Below, in pieces: positions 37,192 through 47,312 of a stretch of DNA of 56,291 nt (within the stretch, counting starts at the first letter, position 1; every line of letters begins with the position of its first letter). Source of the stretch: Cristatella mucedo (lineage: Eukaryota; Bryozoa; Phylactolaemata; Cristatellidae); contig WPIO01000009.1 of assembly GCA_009760855.2 (NCBI GenBank), forward strand, positions 9,410,001 to 9,466,291. Reading direction: 5' to 3'. The notes beneath the pieces were generated by a model. The model was not told where the DNA came from and ran no database searches. It saw only the letters and a program-made list of their open reading frames with translations. The position numbers were made by a program, and so were the translations under genes.

Positions 37192-37242
37192 CCTGGTCGG
37201 GGTAAGCACCTTTACCACTGGGCCAAACCAGCGCGGCGCGTT
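37189..37242 (-). repeat. SINE2 head fragment
   Basis: Minus strand 'gctggtttggcccagtggta', 'aaggtgcttaccccgacca': the A-box half of the SINE2 tRNA head. Where the B box should follow, the sequence passes into (GA)n (minus-strand reading). Confidence 0.6.
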
Positions 37243-37552
37243 AATATTGCAATGACAACGGAACAATTTATCGGTCGTCTACTCGAGGTAGGCCCATTTG
37301 TTTGGCTATTGGGTTGCCTGTTCGTTTTGCTCGTCGTGCCGCAGGCGTCGAGTACAGTTCCGCAAGCGTCGAGTACAGTTGCTCTTAATCCTATGGGCAG
37401 CAAGCTTACTCAAATCCGACTTAATGATAATGATAATATTAATATTATCGGCTATTAGCATTGCGAACTAAGATAATCTTCAACACTATTCAAGTGCTTT
37501 ATACTTGTTGCTAGAGATGAGTAATCAAGGTTTAGTGACATGTGCGTTATCA
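37243..37552. other. Unassigned, with a short direct repeat
   Basis: 'ccgcaagcgtcgagtacagtt' and a near-copy stand in tandem at about 37340-37382, encoding PQASSTV twice in a frame of 68 codons (37252-37458). No domain is seen. Confidence 0.35.
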
Positions 37553-37650
37553 ATTCAATCGCATTTCCCTTTGCAGCAAATGTAAAGCGGCTAGAAAGAG
37601 CTTGAGTTCTCAGAGGGCGCTTTATCAAGTGCATTATTATTATTATTATC
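37553..37650 (+). mobile_element. LINE A 3' tail, plus strand
   Basis: 'catttccctttgcagcaaat', 'gtaaagcggctagaaagagc', 'ttgagttctcagagggcgct', 'ttatcaagtgc' and (ATT)n. Only the 3' end is present. Confidence 0.85.
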
Positions 37651-38908
37651 GAGAATGTAAAAGCGAACAAATATCGTGCTTAAGCCAGCATGCTAAGGCA
37701 CATACGAAGGCAGTCAGAGGCATTTGTTTGTAGGACCATGTTACGTGCACTTCGTTACGTAACGGTCCGATGACACGAAAAGCACACCAGTGCAAAACGT
37801 TCACCGAGGCGAAGGGAACGCGCGCGTAGCAGAGACTTATAAATGATGCTAACTGATTGCAGCCAGCGAGACAAAAGCCAGCCGATTTCCAGTCCATCGG
37901 TACATACGAACAGGAGGCCCGAATCACCAAAAGACTTGATTGAGTTCGGCGCGAGCGACGGCGAGAGGACTGGAAGCCGAGAATCGAGAGTGCACAGGCG
38001 AGACCAATGAGATCGGACCGGTAGGCTGTTGCGAGCGAGTGAGATGACCTGTAAGCCAAATGTAGGATCTTACAAAAGATTCGATATTTGATTGGGGGCC
38101 AGTGGAGGTCAACGAAATCTAGTCAATGCAACGATACTTTTCACGCAGTAATTTCGCGCTCTAAGGATTTATTTTGCACTGAATAAGCTTTCCTTGTCAT
38201 TAGGTCTTTTCAAGGTCGCCCAGGTTATTTCCGCATCTACTACTTTATTGTCACCCCATGTCTTCCATCCTGTAGTCTCGTGGGTTGCACTAGTTAATAA
38301 CTTGCAGCTGCTGCCCGCGTTGATCACCTGGCTCATCTTGCTGCTTCGACATTCGCTGGGACCCAGGAATGCTTTGGGCAGAGACCGAGGTACCGGCATC
38401 CACAGCCCAGCCAGCGTTCTCAGTACAATATCATGTTTGTATTAAGAAATGCGCCGAGCCTAAAAGCTAGCTGCTTATTCATAGGTTTTGCAATTCGATA
38501 CTTCAGGCCTGCTGTAATGTAGCCAGTTCCAGCCTGCAGCTTATGCACGCCAGCTGAAGGACGTTGAAAAGCTTAGCTAGTTTAGGTCATGAATGCTAAG
38601 AAAAGCTAAGCTAGTTTAAGTCGTGACTGCTCAAGCTCCACACGTTCGAAATAGGCAGCACAGGCAAGATCAACTGGTAGCATTGCACTTTACGAGGCAA
38701 ATTTCTTTGAGTACCGTCCGGACTCACAGTGGTTCCACTCCCTCTTATTTTAGGCATGCATTAAAAAACCATGTAAATAAGCAGCTTGTGAGATTTTCCT
38801 TGCTGCTGCCTCCGGCCACACAACGCTGTTAAAGAGATCCACATTATTTCGACATTACTGGTTTTTTCGCAGCTCGGGTGATAAATGATCTAGTCTAGTA
38901 ATCAGGTA
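37651..38908. other. No gene recognised
   Basis: Open frames 37646-38059 - and 38194-38445 + have no domain. A small direct repeat of 'aagcttagctagttta' type occurs at about 38568-38620. Confidence 0.35.
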
Positions 38909-39175
38909 CAGTCGTCCCTCGTTCATCGCCGTTAATCAGCTCCAGACTCTACCACGGCAAGGGAATTTCCGCGAAGTAGGATTCTTTATTTATAGATCAA
39001 ATATTTTCGTAGTTAGACCATATGAAACCTATTCGTAACTCTCTAAATACGGTTTAACTATTATCATAGCCTTCTGCACCTGAGATAGCAGCCCTTTAGT
39101 CCCCACTGCACTCGTATTACCCACATCTATTAGACACACTAAGAGACAGTAGGAAATGTTAGACGTTGCAAATAT
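38909..39175 (+). mobile_element. Tigger/pogo-like MITE remnant
   Basis: Begins after a TA with CAGTCGTCCCTCGTTCATCG, the type of terminus known from Tigger/pogo-group mariner elements. It is followed by 'aagggaatttccgcgaagta', 'ggattctttatttatagatc', 'aaatattttcgtagttagac' and 'cactcgtattaccca', which I know as the body of a non-autonomous pogo-like family found in several animal groups. No matching right terminus is visible, so it is truncated or diverged. The minus-strand frame at 39029-39259 overlaps it and is probably chance. Confidence 0.55.
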
Positions 39176-39440
39176 ATCCTCTACGATTTTCTCGCCATCG
39201 TTGATCACATCCGAGAGCTTCACCTTCTCCTGGATGATTACTCCGGTGCTTGGTTTCATATCCAGAGGCTTAGAAGAAGCATCACTGGCATCGTGTGGCT
39301 TTTATACAGGCTCTCAGAAATCTCAAACACTTACAAGAGCAAAGATGTTTCCAATGCATAAGGATGCAGAAGCGTGTGTGAGAGAAACGAACTTGCACGA
39401 GGCTGAGCCAACCAGCAGCCAGGATAGGAAGAGGATAGGA

Positions 39441-39832
39441 TAATAATAATAATAATATTGCACTTGATAAAGCGCCCTCAGAGAACTTAATCTCTTTCTA
39501 GGCGCTTTACATTTGCTGCAAAGTGATACGCAATAGAATAGTAAGTAAAATCATGCTTGAAAAACAAACAAAATGAATAACATGGTTAGGGGTTACATGC
39601 ACTGGGTCAGCATGCAAATGTGGTTAGTGGCAGCATGAACAGTGTCAGCACGCATAAGCACATCGAGGATGAATCACAGGGACCCACTAAATGCTGTCCT
39701 AAATAGGTATGTTTTTAAGTTTCTTTTAAATGTGGTCAGGTCAGGGGATGTTCTGATGCAGGTCGGGAGGGAGTTCCAGGCTGTGGGAGCATACGAGCTA
39801 AATGCACGGTCTCCAAAGGATTTAAGGTTAGT
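39441..39832 (-). mobile_element. LINE A 3' end
   Basis: (AAT)n, the conserved tail, 3' UTR and the last codons down to 'ctccaaaggatttaaggt'. Very similar to the 13.15 kb copy and thus relatively young. Confidence 0.9.
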
Positions 39833-40087
39833 TAATTAGGATAGCCAATCAATGAACAACACTTGATTTCATCTCACCTGATTTTTGTTGGGGAAAAAAG
39901 TACTTGCCCACGCACGAGGAGTGGTCGAGCAGCGTTGAAGAACTTACTTGGGTGCTCGAATACATGCATGGAGGCCTCCAGTCCATTCGTACGGTAATTT
40001 TAATTTCAGTTTGAATACATGCGGTGTATGACTGACTCAGACAACCTTTTCAGACAACCTTTTCACTATTGATCAAAGATTAGAGCT

Positions 40088-40113
40088 TTAATCCTAATTT
40101 AAATTAGGATTAA
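40088..40113. repeat. 26-bp perfect palindrome
   Basis: The half site ttaatcctaattt is followed at once by its exact complement, with no loop. It lies in an AT-rich block and no gene is attached. Confidence 0.9.
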
Positions 40114-40683
40114 CAATTAGGAAGCTCTATGTTAATTAATTAATTAATTTCTTAAATTTAATTAATTAATTCCGTCTTAATTCCGATTAGAACGGATTAA
40201 TTAATTAAAATTAATAAAATTAAATATATCCTTTGATTAAAGATTATCTTTTAAGCTCGAGCTGTGTTCTTTTCACTATAGATCAACGTCTTTAATATTT
40301 GAAAAAAACAGCGATAGAGTGAAGCCACGAAAGTCGAAGCTCAAAGTGGCAAGTGGCGACTGCAGCGACAAACACCTGGCACCGGCTTTCTTATCGGACG
40401 TGATACGAGCGAGTGCTATAATTTCTAAATGCATTACCTCCTTTTTCTGCTATCGGTTGAACGTGTTCCTCCTGGCGGGGTCATAATAAAAGTAACGAAA
40501 TTAGGCCTATTGTGCCAATGCCGTGTACACCCAAGACGGTGGCAAGCCACACGACAACCTCCCTGTAAGCATAACCTCTATAAGCATACGCAATCAACAA
40601 AAAAATTCTTACAGTGAGGTTCGGCTGTACATACACATACAAAACAGAAATGAGAGATAGAGGCAGAGGAGGGAGAGAGAGAG

Positions 40684-40684
40684 C

Positions 40685-40721
<37 letters not shown>

Positions 40722-40722
40722 G
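40684..40722. repeat. (ACAG)n microsatellite
   Basis: About 39 bp of ACAG tetranucleotide within a longer purine-rich zone. Confidence 0.95.
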
Positions 40723-41207
40723 GCGGGCAGGCAGAGACAGGCAGACAGTCCTCTATCCTTCGGGTGGCCTCGTATCTCTTCGAGGAATCTCGAGGCTTGC
40801 TCTTCACCTGGCTCTAAAAAACGATAGTGCAGGGTTCGACAGGACGCCATAGCTGAATACAGTCTTTGACCTTGGTGACGACTCGTCGAGATGCATTTTG
40901 AGCCATGCCTGGGCATGTCTTTCATCCAATCGGGGAGGCAACGCAATGCAGCCGCTTGTCATCTCTGCGAGTTGTTAGCTCGGGATCTTGCCGAACCTTC
41001 GGATTCGGTCTAGTCGGTGGCCAGCTCGATGGCCCACCGGATCACAGCTGTCGTGAAGTTGGTGGTCAAATTAAAAAAATTTGAGAGACGAGGTAAGTAC
41101 ATCAGCATTGAGTCCGGCAGAAAATGTAAGGAAATGAAACGCTGACACATTGCAAGTGGTGGGCTCAGCCTGACTACTGACCCGTGGAAGCACTAGAGTG
41201 TACTAGA

Positions 41208-41660
41208 GTCGAATGTGGCAACTGCAACGTTCACAGCAGACAAGCCTAGTTGCAGAGTTTTGCACAAGCTGTAATCGCCTGATTGCACATGCCGGTAGGC
41301 CAGCAAGCAGTGAGTTGCAGAAGTCAAGACGGGATGTCACAAATGCATGGACCAATTTAGACGTGGCATTCTAATCTAAACAAGCCCAAATTTTAGCAAT
41401 GTTATGTAGCTGAAAGTAGGCAGATTCGACTGTGGAGCTGATGCGGTCGTCTAACATGAGGTCACTTTGGAAAGTTGTATCATCATTCAATTTAATAAAG
41501 TTTGCTGCCATCCATGTGCTGATGTCATCAATATATAAAGCAAGAGAGTTAAGAGGATTTGACTTGCTGGAGGGCTGGGAGAATCAAAGCAAATAAACAA
41601 CAGAGCCTCATCTGTACAGAAGTTAAAGCCTAGATCGTGCCTGGCTATCACAGCGGCAGC
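41208..41660 (-). mobile_element. LINE A internal fragment with an internal deletion
   Basis: Matches the RT C-terminal region ('gtggcaactgcaacgttcac' onward) to 'gaggtcactttggaaag', then jumps to the segment before it on the minus strand ('ttgtatcatcattcaattta', 'gctgccatccatgtgctgat'). About 120 bp found in other copies are missing. Neither tail nor 5' part is present. Confidence 0.8.
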
Positions 41661-41665
41661 AGAGA

Positions 41666-41870
41666 CACACAGGCATGCATGCACATTCGCGCGCACACAC
41701 ATACACACACACAAACGCGCGCACGTGTGTGCGCACACACATGCACACACGTGCACACGCCCACCTACAAAACACACAGATAAACGTGCACACACGAGGG
41801 TCCACACATGCTCACCAGCGAACGCGCAATGCACGGGCGCGGGAACCCACAAATGCAAATGCAAGAACTA
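41666..41870. repeat. Degenerate (CA)n-rich tract
   Basis: Alternating purine-pyrimidine sequence (cacaca, cgcgcg, tgtgtg) of the kind that can adopt Z-DNA. It gives His/Thr-rich and Cys/Val-rich pseudo-frames on the two strands. Confidence 0.85.
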
Positions 41871-42084
41871 CGTGATCAGCGAGATTGCATCACTGGGGAG
41901 TAATCAAACAAGATGATCTGCAAACAGAGATCTAGCTCTTGGAGGACGTGATTAGTAATGCACGACCCTTTGTTCTGTCAAGCGCGGGATTGTATCAGTG
42001 CTTACTACACTCGACTATGACCTTGGTGATGTCATGTTTATTGGACCACAGCTTGCACCCCAGCATACCAATGGTGTGCCTAGT

Positions 42085-42235
42085 CTTGGCCTAGTGGTAA
42101 GGTGCTCACTCTTCACTACCCAGGTCGTGGGTTTGAGCCATTCAAGAGACGATCCTCTATTATACAATGCACACCGTGGTGGTAGCCATTAAAGCTCTTC
42201 TGCTGCCACATAGATGAGGCTATTGAATCACCTAC
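42085..42235 (+). repeat. SINE1 copy, diverged
   Basis: 'tcttggcctagtggtaaggt' (A box), 'caggtcgtgggtttgagcca' (B box), 'cgatcctctattatac', 'ccgtggtggtagccattaaa', 'gctcttctgctgccac', end 'ttgaatcacctactc'. Confidence 0.75.
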
Positions 42236-42896
42236 TCTATTTTCTGTTTTTATTGATTACATAGAGTACATCAACTGCCAGCCAAGTAACGTTCAACGAT
42301 AATCACATTAAAGCAATTGATGCTCATGCCACTTCGCATCATACAACCTGTGGAGGCAGCACTGAAGCATGCTTGTCATTTCATCCAAGCCCACACAGTG
42401 ATCCCATCTAGCATAGCACTGGCGATGCTGCGAGCATTTGTCCACGGCCATGATGGCAGGTCAAAGGTCGAGAGGCCTCCCAGTGCCGGTCTATGCAGAA
42501 TGTCTGTGGAGTACCCTGGAGCTGTGGACAAGCAGCAACACCATCGCCAATGGAGAGCTGGTAGCGATTTCGCAGAAGATGCTCGCGGGGGGGGGGCATA
42601 CCTCCTGAGTGCTGGCAAAGTCATTAAAACCACAGCATCAGCTTCTCCGGAAACGAGATAATGTGAAAACCTGGCTTTGTCGCCGGAAAGTGCTGGCAAA
42701 GGTACATCGGCTACGTTGGGCACGCTGGCACTACGCCGATCGGGCGACATCATAGATACATTGGCTACGTAAACACAAATGGCCATAAGCAGATGCTGAC
42801 AAAGCAGCCACAGGCAGGCAGAACTCATTTTACTGCCGCTCAGCAGTGGTGATAGCAAGGCTGCCAGCACTTAGCGAGTAATTCAAGTTGATAGTA
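42236..42896. other. No gene recognised
   Basis: Frames 42317-42661 + and 42376-42870 - overlap and carry no domain. A G9 run occurs at about 42588. Confidence 0.3.
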
Positions 42897-43862
42897 ATAA
42901 AAAAAATAATAATAATAATGCACTTGATAAAGCACCCTCCGAGAACTTAATCTCTCTAGGCGCTTTACATTTGCTGCAAAGGGAAATGCAATTGAATGGT
43001 AAGTAAAATCATGCTTGAAAAACAAACAAAATGAATAATATGGTTAGGGGTGACATGCACAGGGTCAGCATGCAAATGTGGTTAGTGGCCGCTTGCACAG
43101 TGTCAGCACGCATAAGCACAGCGAGGACGAATCACAGGGACCCACTAAATGCTGTCCTAAATAGGTGTTTTTAAGTTCCTTTTAAATGTGGTCAGGTTAG
43201 GGGATGTTCTGACGCAGGTCGGAGGGAGTTCCAGGCTTTGGGAGCATACGAACTAAATGCATGGTCTCCAAAGGATTTGAGGTTTGTACGGGGTGTTTGT
43301 AGACTGTTGGATTCCGAAAAGCGGGTGGTGCGATGCTTGGCCTGATGGGGTAGTATATCTGAGAGAAAGGCTGGAGCCATAGAATGAAGGGACCTAAAAG
43401 TGAGCGACAAAACCTTGAAGTCAATCTGCTGCTTGACTGGTAGCCAGTGCAGGTCGGTAAGAAGTGGAGTAATGTGGCAACTGCGATGCTCACGACAGAC
43501 AAGCCTAGCTGCAGAGTTTTGCACCAGATGCAATCGCCTGATCGCACATGCTGGTAGGCCAGTAAGCAGTGAGTTGCAGAAGTCGAGACGGGATATCACG
43601 AATGCATGGACCAACTTGGACGTGGTATCCTTATCTAAACAAGCCCGAATTTTAGCAATGTTGTGTAGCTGAAAATAGGCAGATTTGACGGTGGAGCTGA
43701 TATGGTCGTCTAACGAGAGGTCGCTTTGGAATATGACACCTAGATTTCGAGCTGATTCAACGGGAGATATGCTGGCAGAGCCAATTTTGAGAGACAGCCT
43801 TTCCAATCTCTGAATCACACTGGGTTTGCCCATAACTGGTAATTTAGTTTTATCATCAGTTG
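42897..43862 (-). mobile_element. LINE A, 5'-truncated
   Basis: (AAT)n, tail, 3' UTR and C-terminal coding region, ending at the right at about 'tttagttttatcatcagtt'. It is closely similar to the 13.15 kb and 39.44 kb copies and among the youngest here. Confidence 0.92.
43192..43833 (-). CDS. LINE A reverse transcriptase C-terminal part
   Basis: A 213-residue uninterrupted frame: [94 protein letters not shown] and RTNLKSFGDHAFSSYAPKAW near its end. It is the only LINE A fragment here keeping the full C-terminus in one frame. It lacks the RT active site owing to 5' truncation. Confidence 0.8.
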   Translation of the reverse strand: MGKPSVIQRLERLSLKIGSASISPVESARNLGVIFQSDLSLDDHISSTVKSAYFQLHNIAKIRACLDKDTTSKLVHAFVISRLDFCNSLLTGLPACAIRRLHLVQNSAARLVCREHRSCHITPLLTDLHWLPVKQQIDFKVLSLTFRSLHSMAPAFLSDILPHQAKHRTTRFSESNSLQTPRTNLKSFGDHAFSSYAPKAWNSLRPASEHPLT

Positions 43863-44597
43863 AGCCCGCTCGCCGGCTCTCGCCCTTCTAAGCTATTGAT
43901 AAGACAGGGATCTGCTGCTCGGCCGAAGCTACAGCAGCAGAGGCCAACGCATGTGGGTTAGCATGGGGGGGTCAATGTTCAGTCACGGCTGCCTTGCTCA
44001 CGAGTCCCCACTGCCGTGCTGATGTTGGTACCCTACAATAAAACGAATGAAATAGCTAAGCATGTCCGGACTTTAATAAAATCCAAACTGCATGCACGGC
44101 TGAGCAGTGTTGCCGGTGGGGGCGGTCGATTTCGCTCGGCACTCAGCAGCCAGCATTCAGCCAAGTGCTCATTTGCTCGGGATGCAGGTTCAAGGTCACT
44201 TGCTCATCCCGAACGCATGCTTGGAGGCCTCGCACGGCTCTCATGCAGAGAATCGGCTGCTTCGTATCAAAAAGCACGACGGCGAGAGGAGGCAGCAGCC
44301 AAAGCTTACAGCATCGGCGAGTTTACTGTTGAGTGAACGCCATATGATAATGCTGTGCACCACCATGCGGCAAATCATGCAGGCGAATCCAGACAATAAG
44401 ATGGCCGGATTGATCGTGGCAGGATCTGCTGGACATCGATCAGCCAGAGCTGGATGCTCCCTAGATACTGTCAAGCAGAGGCGATGACAGTCTGCAACAC
44501 CGTAGATCTAGGACGTCCAAGAGGGACTGCCAAGATGTGTAGGCGTGAGTTTTCAGACAAATCCTAGCAGAAAGCAAACCCTCGTATTTACAAAACA
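43863..44597. other. No gene recognised
   Basis: Mixed-composition sequence. The frames 44016-44336 +, 44107-44487 + and 44241-44474 - overlap and show no domain. Confidence 0.35.
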
Positions 44598-44845
44598 CAA
44601 ACACATACACAAACCCGCATACACACTCATGTATGTGCTTGCTCACTCTCACACACTTTATGCCTATACAGGCGCGCACACACGCACACGCACACACTCG
44701 CACACACATACGCACACACATACATAAATGCCTGCCTATGCACAGGGCACGCTAATGAACATGGACACGCAAGCACACAAGACACACTCATGCATGCATA
44801 CATGCAAAGCAGGCATACACAGCCAAGCACGGACAAATGCATGCA
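44598..44845. repeat. Degenerate (CA)n-rich tract
   Basis: acacac-rich zone with 'gcatgcat' words toward its right end, similar in kind to that at 41.7 kb. Confidence 0.8.
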
Positions 44846-45273
44846 TGCATGAACAAGTCCTCAGCAGGCACTGAAACCTTTTAGATAGTCAAGATTGTTG
44901 GAGCATAGGTGCATTTGCCAAGCCAAAGCGGTGCAAGCACGAACCGCAGCCGTCAGAAGACCAAGATCATTGTTGCCTATGCAGCCATGGCTGGACACAT
45001 TCAGCAGATGGTGGAAAACGATGACACGCCTACTTGATGCTCAGCCCCTTTACCAAATGACATCAAGGCCCAGCAAAGGAAGTACAAATCGGCTTTGACG
45101 CCGTGCTGGGCCGCATGGATCCCCTGCTGGTAGCCTCATTGCTAGTGCTCGCTATGAGGCTGCCAGATAAACTCAGCTAGCAAGCAGTAGCCAGTCATTG
45201 TGCACCTCATTCGAAGCTCATGCAGACAGTGGTTGACGATGAGTCATCGCTATCATTGCTGCTGCTGCTGTCG

Positions 45274-45498
45274 CTATCCGATGCTGCTGCCACACAAATA
45301 GTAGTAGGCTGGGGCTGCTCGAAAAGTCTCTGCCTGCCTGCGCCTCTGCTTGCCTTTACCTGGACAGATCGTCTCGCATTCACCAGCCGTGGCTGCACGA
45401 TGCAAGCATAGATCAGAGCAGTTGTGTTGCACACCGGCTTTGCAGCAGTAGCAGCCAAGATGTGCAGCCGTAGTGGGCGTGGTCGGGGCAGCAGATTG
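45274..45498 (-). pseudogene. Cys-rich C-terminal domain fragment, probably mobile-element derived
   Basis: A 74-codon open stretch on the minus strand between stops: PTTPTTAAHLGCYCCKAGVQ, then HNCSDLCLHRAATAGECETI and a basic KGKQRRR. The spacing C-x-C-C-K-x-G-V-x3-C-S-x-L-C recalls Cys-rich tails ('C.C.k.Gl.CS.lC..C') that I know from the ends of several transposon-derived animal proteins. Some expected cysteines are missing. No rest of the gene is seen upstream. Confidence 0.35.
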
Positions 45499-45949
45499 TT
45501 ACACAGCAGTCACCGCCTTTTGGTTGCAGCCGAATCTGTCGGAGCTGCACGCAGCCGGAAGTGCTTCAGTCGATCGGAGAATCGTCGTCAGGACTTCGGC
45601 ACAGAGAAAGGCACAGAAATGTCTGTAAAGCAAGAGAAAAGTACTCAAACTCAAGCTTGCAAGCCTCCAGCAGCTGTCAGTCACGTGAGCCAGACCTGGC
45701 AGTGTGGAGTCGTAATTACAATAACTTATATTAATCATTTTAAATAGTTCGTACAGCTCCTCAAGATGACATATCGATGACCACCTGCATTAAAAACTCT
45801 CTGCAAGTGAAGTGATAACCACGAGTTAATTACATGTAAGGTATAATGATTAGACAAGCATGCAAAAGGACCCAGGAAGACTTCAAGGGCCAGACGTTGG
45901 TACAACCCCTAGTTTGTAACACGAAATGAAGCATGCAGTTTCAGCCTCC

Positions 45950-46207
45950 TCGGTTCCTCTATGGACACTAAATTAGCTGTTGAATTCGTATGCTTAGAGA
46001 CTGCTGGCAACAGGAGCTTTTACTCTGCAGCTCCTAGACTGTTCAACTCGCTTCCAAAATTCTTATGCAACGACATATACTCTCTTCCTGCCGACTGTGG
46101 TGCATCCTTTCCAGCTTTCCTGAGCTGCTACTTACACACTACTCAATTTCACGACTGCCCTTCCGACTCACATATGCTTCTAAATTTCTTTTCGTTGTGT
46201 GAGATCA
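45950..46207 (+). mobile_element. LINE B C-terminal fragment
   Basis: The frame 45961-46326 begins with LINE B protein: DTKLAVEFVCLETAGNRSFY, SAAPRLFNSLPKFLCND, then SFPAFLSCYLHTTQF. It is collinear with 6330-6570. The match ends at 'ttcgttgtgtgagatca', where a SINE1 begins, so the tail is lost. Confidence 0.8.
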
Positions 46208-46209
46208 CT

Positions 46210-46382
46210 TTGGTGAGCCGTGATGGCACACTAGGTAAGGCGGTTGCTTTCACGGCCTCGGTCCCGAGATCGTGGGTTCGATTCCTGCGGTGGGCGATCC
46301 TTTATCGCCGCTGCAAGCAGTGGTGATAGCCGTAAAGGCTCTTCTGTCGCTATACAAAAAGAGGCTGTTTAATCAGCTAGGA
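46210..46382 (+). repeat. SINE1, best-preserved copy
   Basis: Head 'tgatggcacactaggtaagg' (A box region) and 'gatcgtgggttcgattcctg' (B box, canonical GGTTCGATTCC). Body 'cggtgggcgatcctttatcg' (self-complementary ggcgat...atcgcc), 'ccgctgcaagcagtggtgat', 'agccgtaaaggctcttctgt', 'cgctatacaaaaagaggctg', end 'tttaatcagctaggattta'. It interrupts or abuts a LINE B fragment. Confidence 0.92.
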
Positions 46383-46689
46383 TTTAGTTTATTTATTTTT
46401 AACTTCCATTGGCCATGCACATAGCCGCTTTGCAGGAACTCGTGCATCAATATTATTGAGCTAGCCTGGAAGCGAGCGAGTCAAGAAGCCACTGGTTTAG
46501 TTTTGCGAGCTCACAGGAAGTCAGGAGCTTGCCCACGGGACGAATCGAAGAGCGATGCGTCGAAACTTAGTGAAGGGCCTAACTAGGGACAAAGCCTGTC
46601 CCTAGGGACCTTTGCTGGCTAGGTCCGGGGAAGGATCAGAACGAGCAGGAGTAGCTTGACCTTCCGATTAGCAAGGGTCAAGGTTGGGG
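46383..46689. other. No gene recognised
   Basis: About 300 bp without coding signal. A short local repeat is present ('agggacaaagcctgtcccta', 46580-46605, self-complementary tcccta/agggac). Confidence 0.35.
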
Positions 46690-47312
46690 TGACACAGCCA
46701 GTCACGTCCACTTTACATTATTGTACCCACCTCAATGATCAGCACTGGCTTCCTACAAAGCAGCAGCCGAGGATGCTAGGAATGCAGCAGCCTAGGATGT
46801 GCCTGGATCCTGGTTGCACGCTACTCGGATTTTTGCTCCCTTCGTTCTCCTGCTCCGGTACGATCATCTGATATACTACTGCCTGAGCTTCTCCCCCTCC
46901 CCCTCCCCTCCCCCCTGCAGACACGGCAGCATCCGCTCCTCAGACTCAGGCCGTTTAGCTCAGCCTCTAAGCAACCTCGAATCCTTTGGGACCATACGAG
47001 CCGCCAGCTCCTATGGCTCCAAAGCATTTAAATCACCACAGTCTGATATCACGACATCCTGCGACTTGACGTTTACAAAACAGGTAAAACCTCACCAGTT
47101 TCCATTGGACAATGCTCGGCCGTGCGAATTGTCCTGGACATGAATGACTATTATGACTATTAGCGCTGACATGGCGAGTATTATAAATTATCAGTTGACA
47201 TACTTCATTTCCAACACATGAAAACTCCTTTGCAGTAAATATGAAGGGCCTACAAAGAGATTGAGTTCTCTGAGGGGCCCTGTATGGTGTGTAATAATTT
47301 TTGTTATCTTCA
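46690..47312 (+). mobile_element. LINE A, very diverged, with internal foreign segment
   Basis: Matches in order: 'caatgatcagcactggcttc' (LINE A 'ctgcactggctacc'), 'aacctcgaatcctttgggac', 'ctatggctccaaagcattta', and the tail 'gcctacaaagagattgagtt', 'ctctgaggggcc'. Between about 46760 and 46950 there is unrelated C-rich sequence. It is an old copy. Confidence 0.65.

Larger units (their letters stand above)
39833..41205. other. Unassigned, with an AT-rich palindromic zone and (ACAG)n
   Basis: 40080-40250 is AT-rich with TTAATTAA words and a 26-bp palindrome at 40088-40113. Flanking words 'ttttcactattgatcaaaga' (about 40060) and 'ttttcactatagatcaacg' (about 40270) are similar. An (ACAG)n tract lies at 40684-40722. 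I see no gene. Confidence 0.45.

Noticed and set aside
39029-39259. Minus-strand frame MKPSTGVIIQEKVKL..., about 85 codons
   Set aside because: It looks protein-like at first, but most of it overlaps sequence I attribute to a Tigger/pogo-like MITE, and it has no domain. Chance is more likely.
40670-40725. Regular short repeats that might be a CRISPR array
   Set aside because: It is an ACAG tetranucleotide microsatellite without spacers, and the window is eukaryotic. No repeat-spacer array occurs anywhere.
41200-41875. Cys/Val-rich and His/Thr-rich frames
   Set aside because: They are read-through of a (CA)n-rich tract and, at one end, of a LINE A fragment.
46210-46330. Functional tRNA gene suggested by A and B boxes
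   Set aside because: The tRNA-like part does not form a complete cloverleaf with an acceptor stem and is always followed by the SINE1 body. It is a SINE head, as at the other SINE1 and SINE2 sites.
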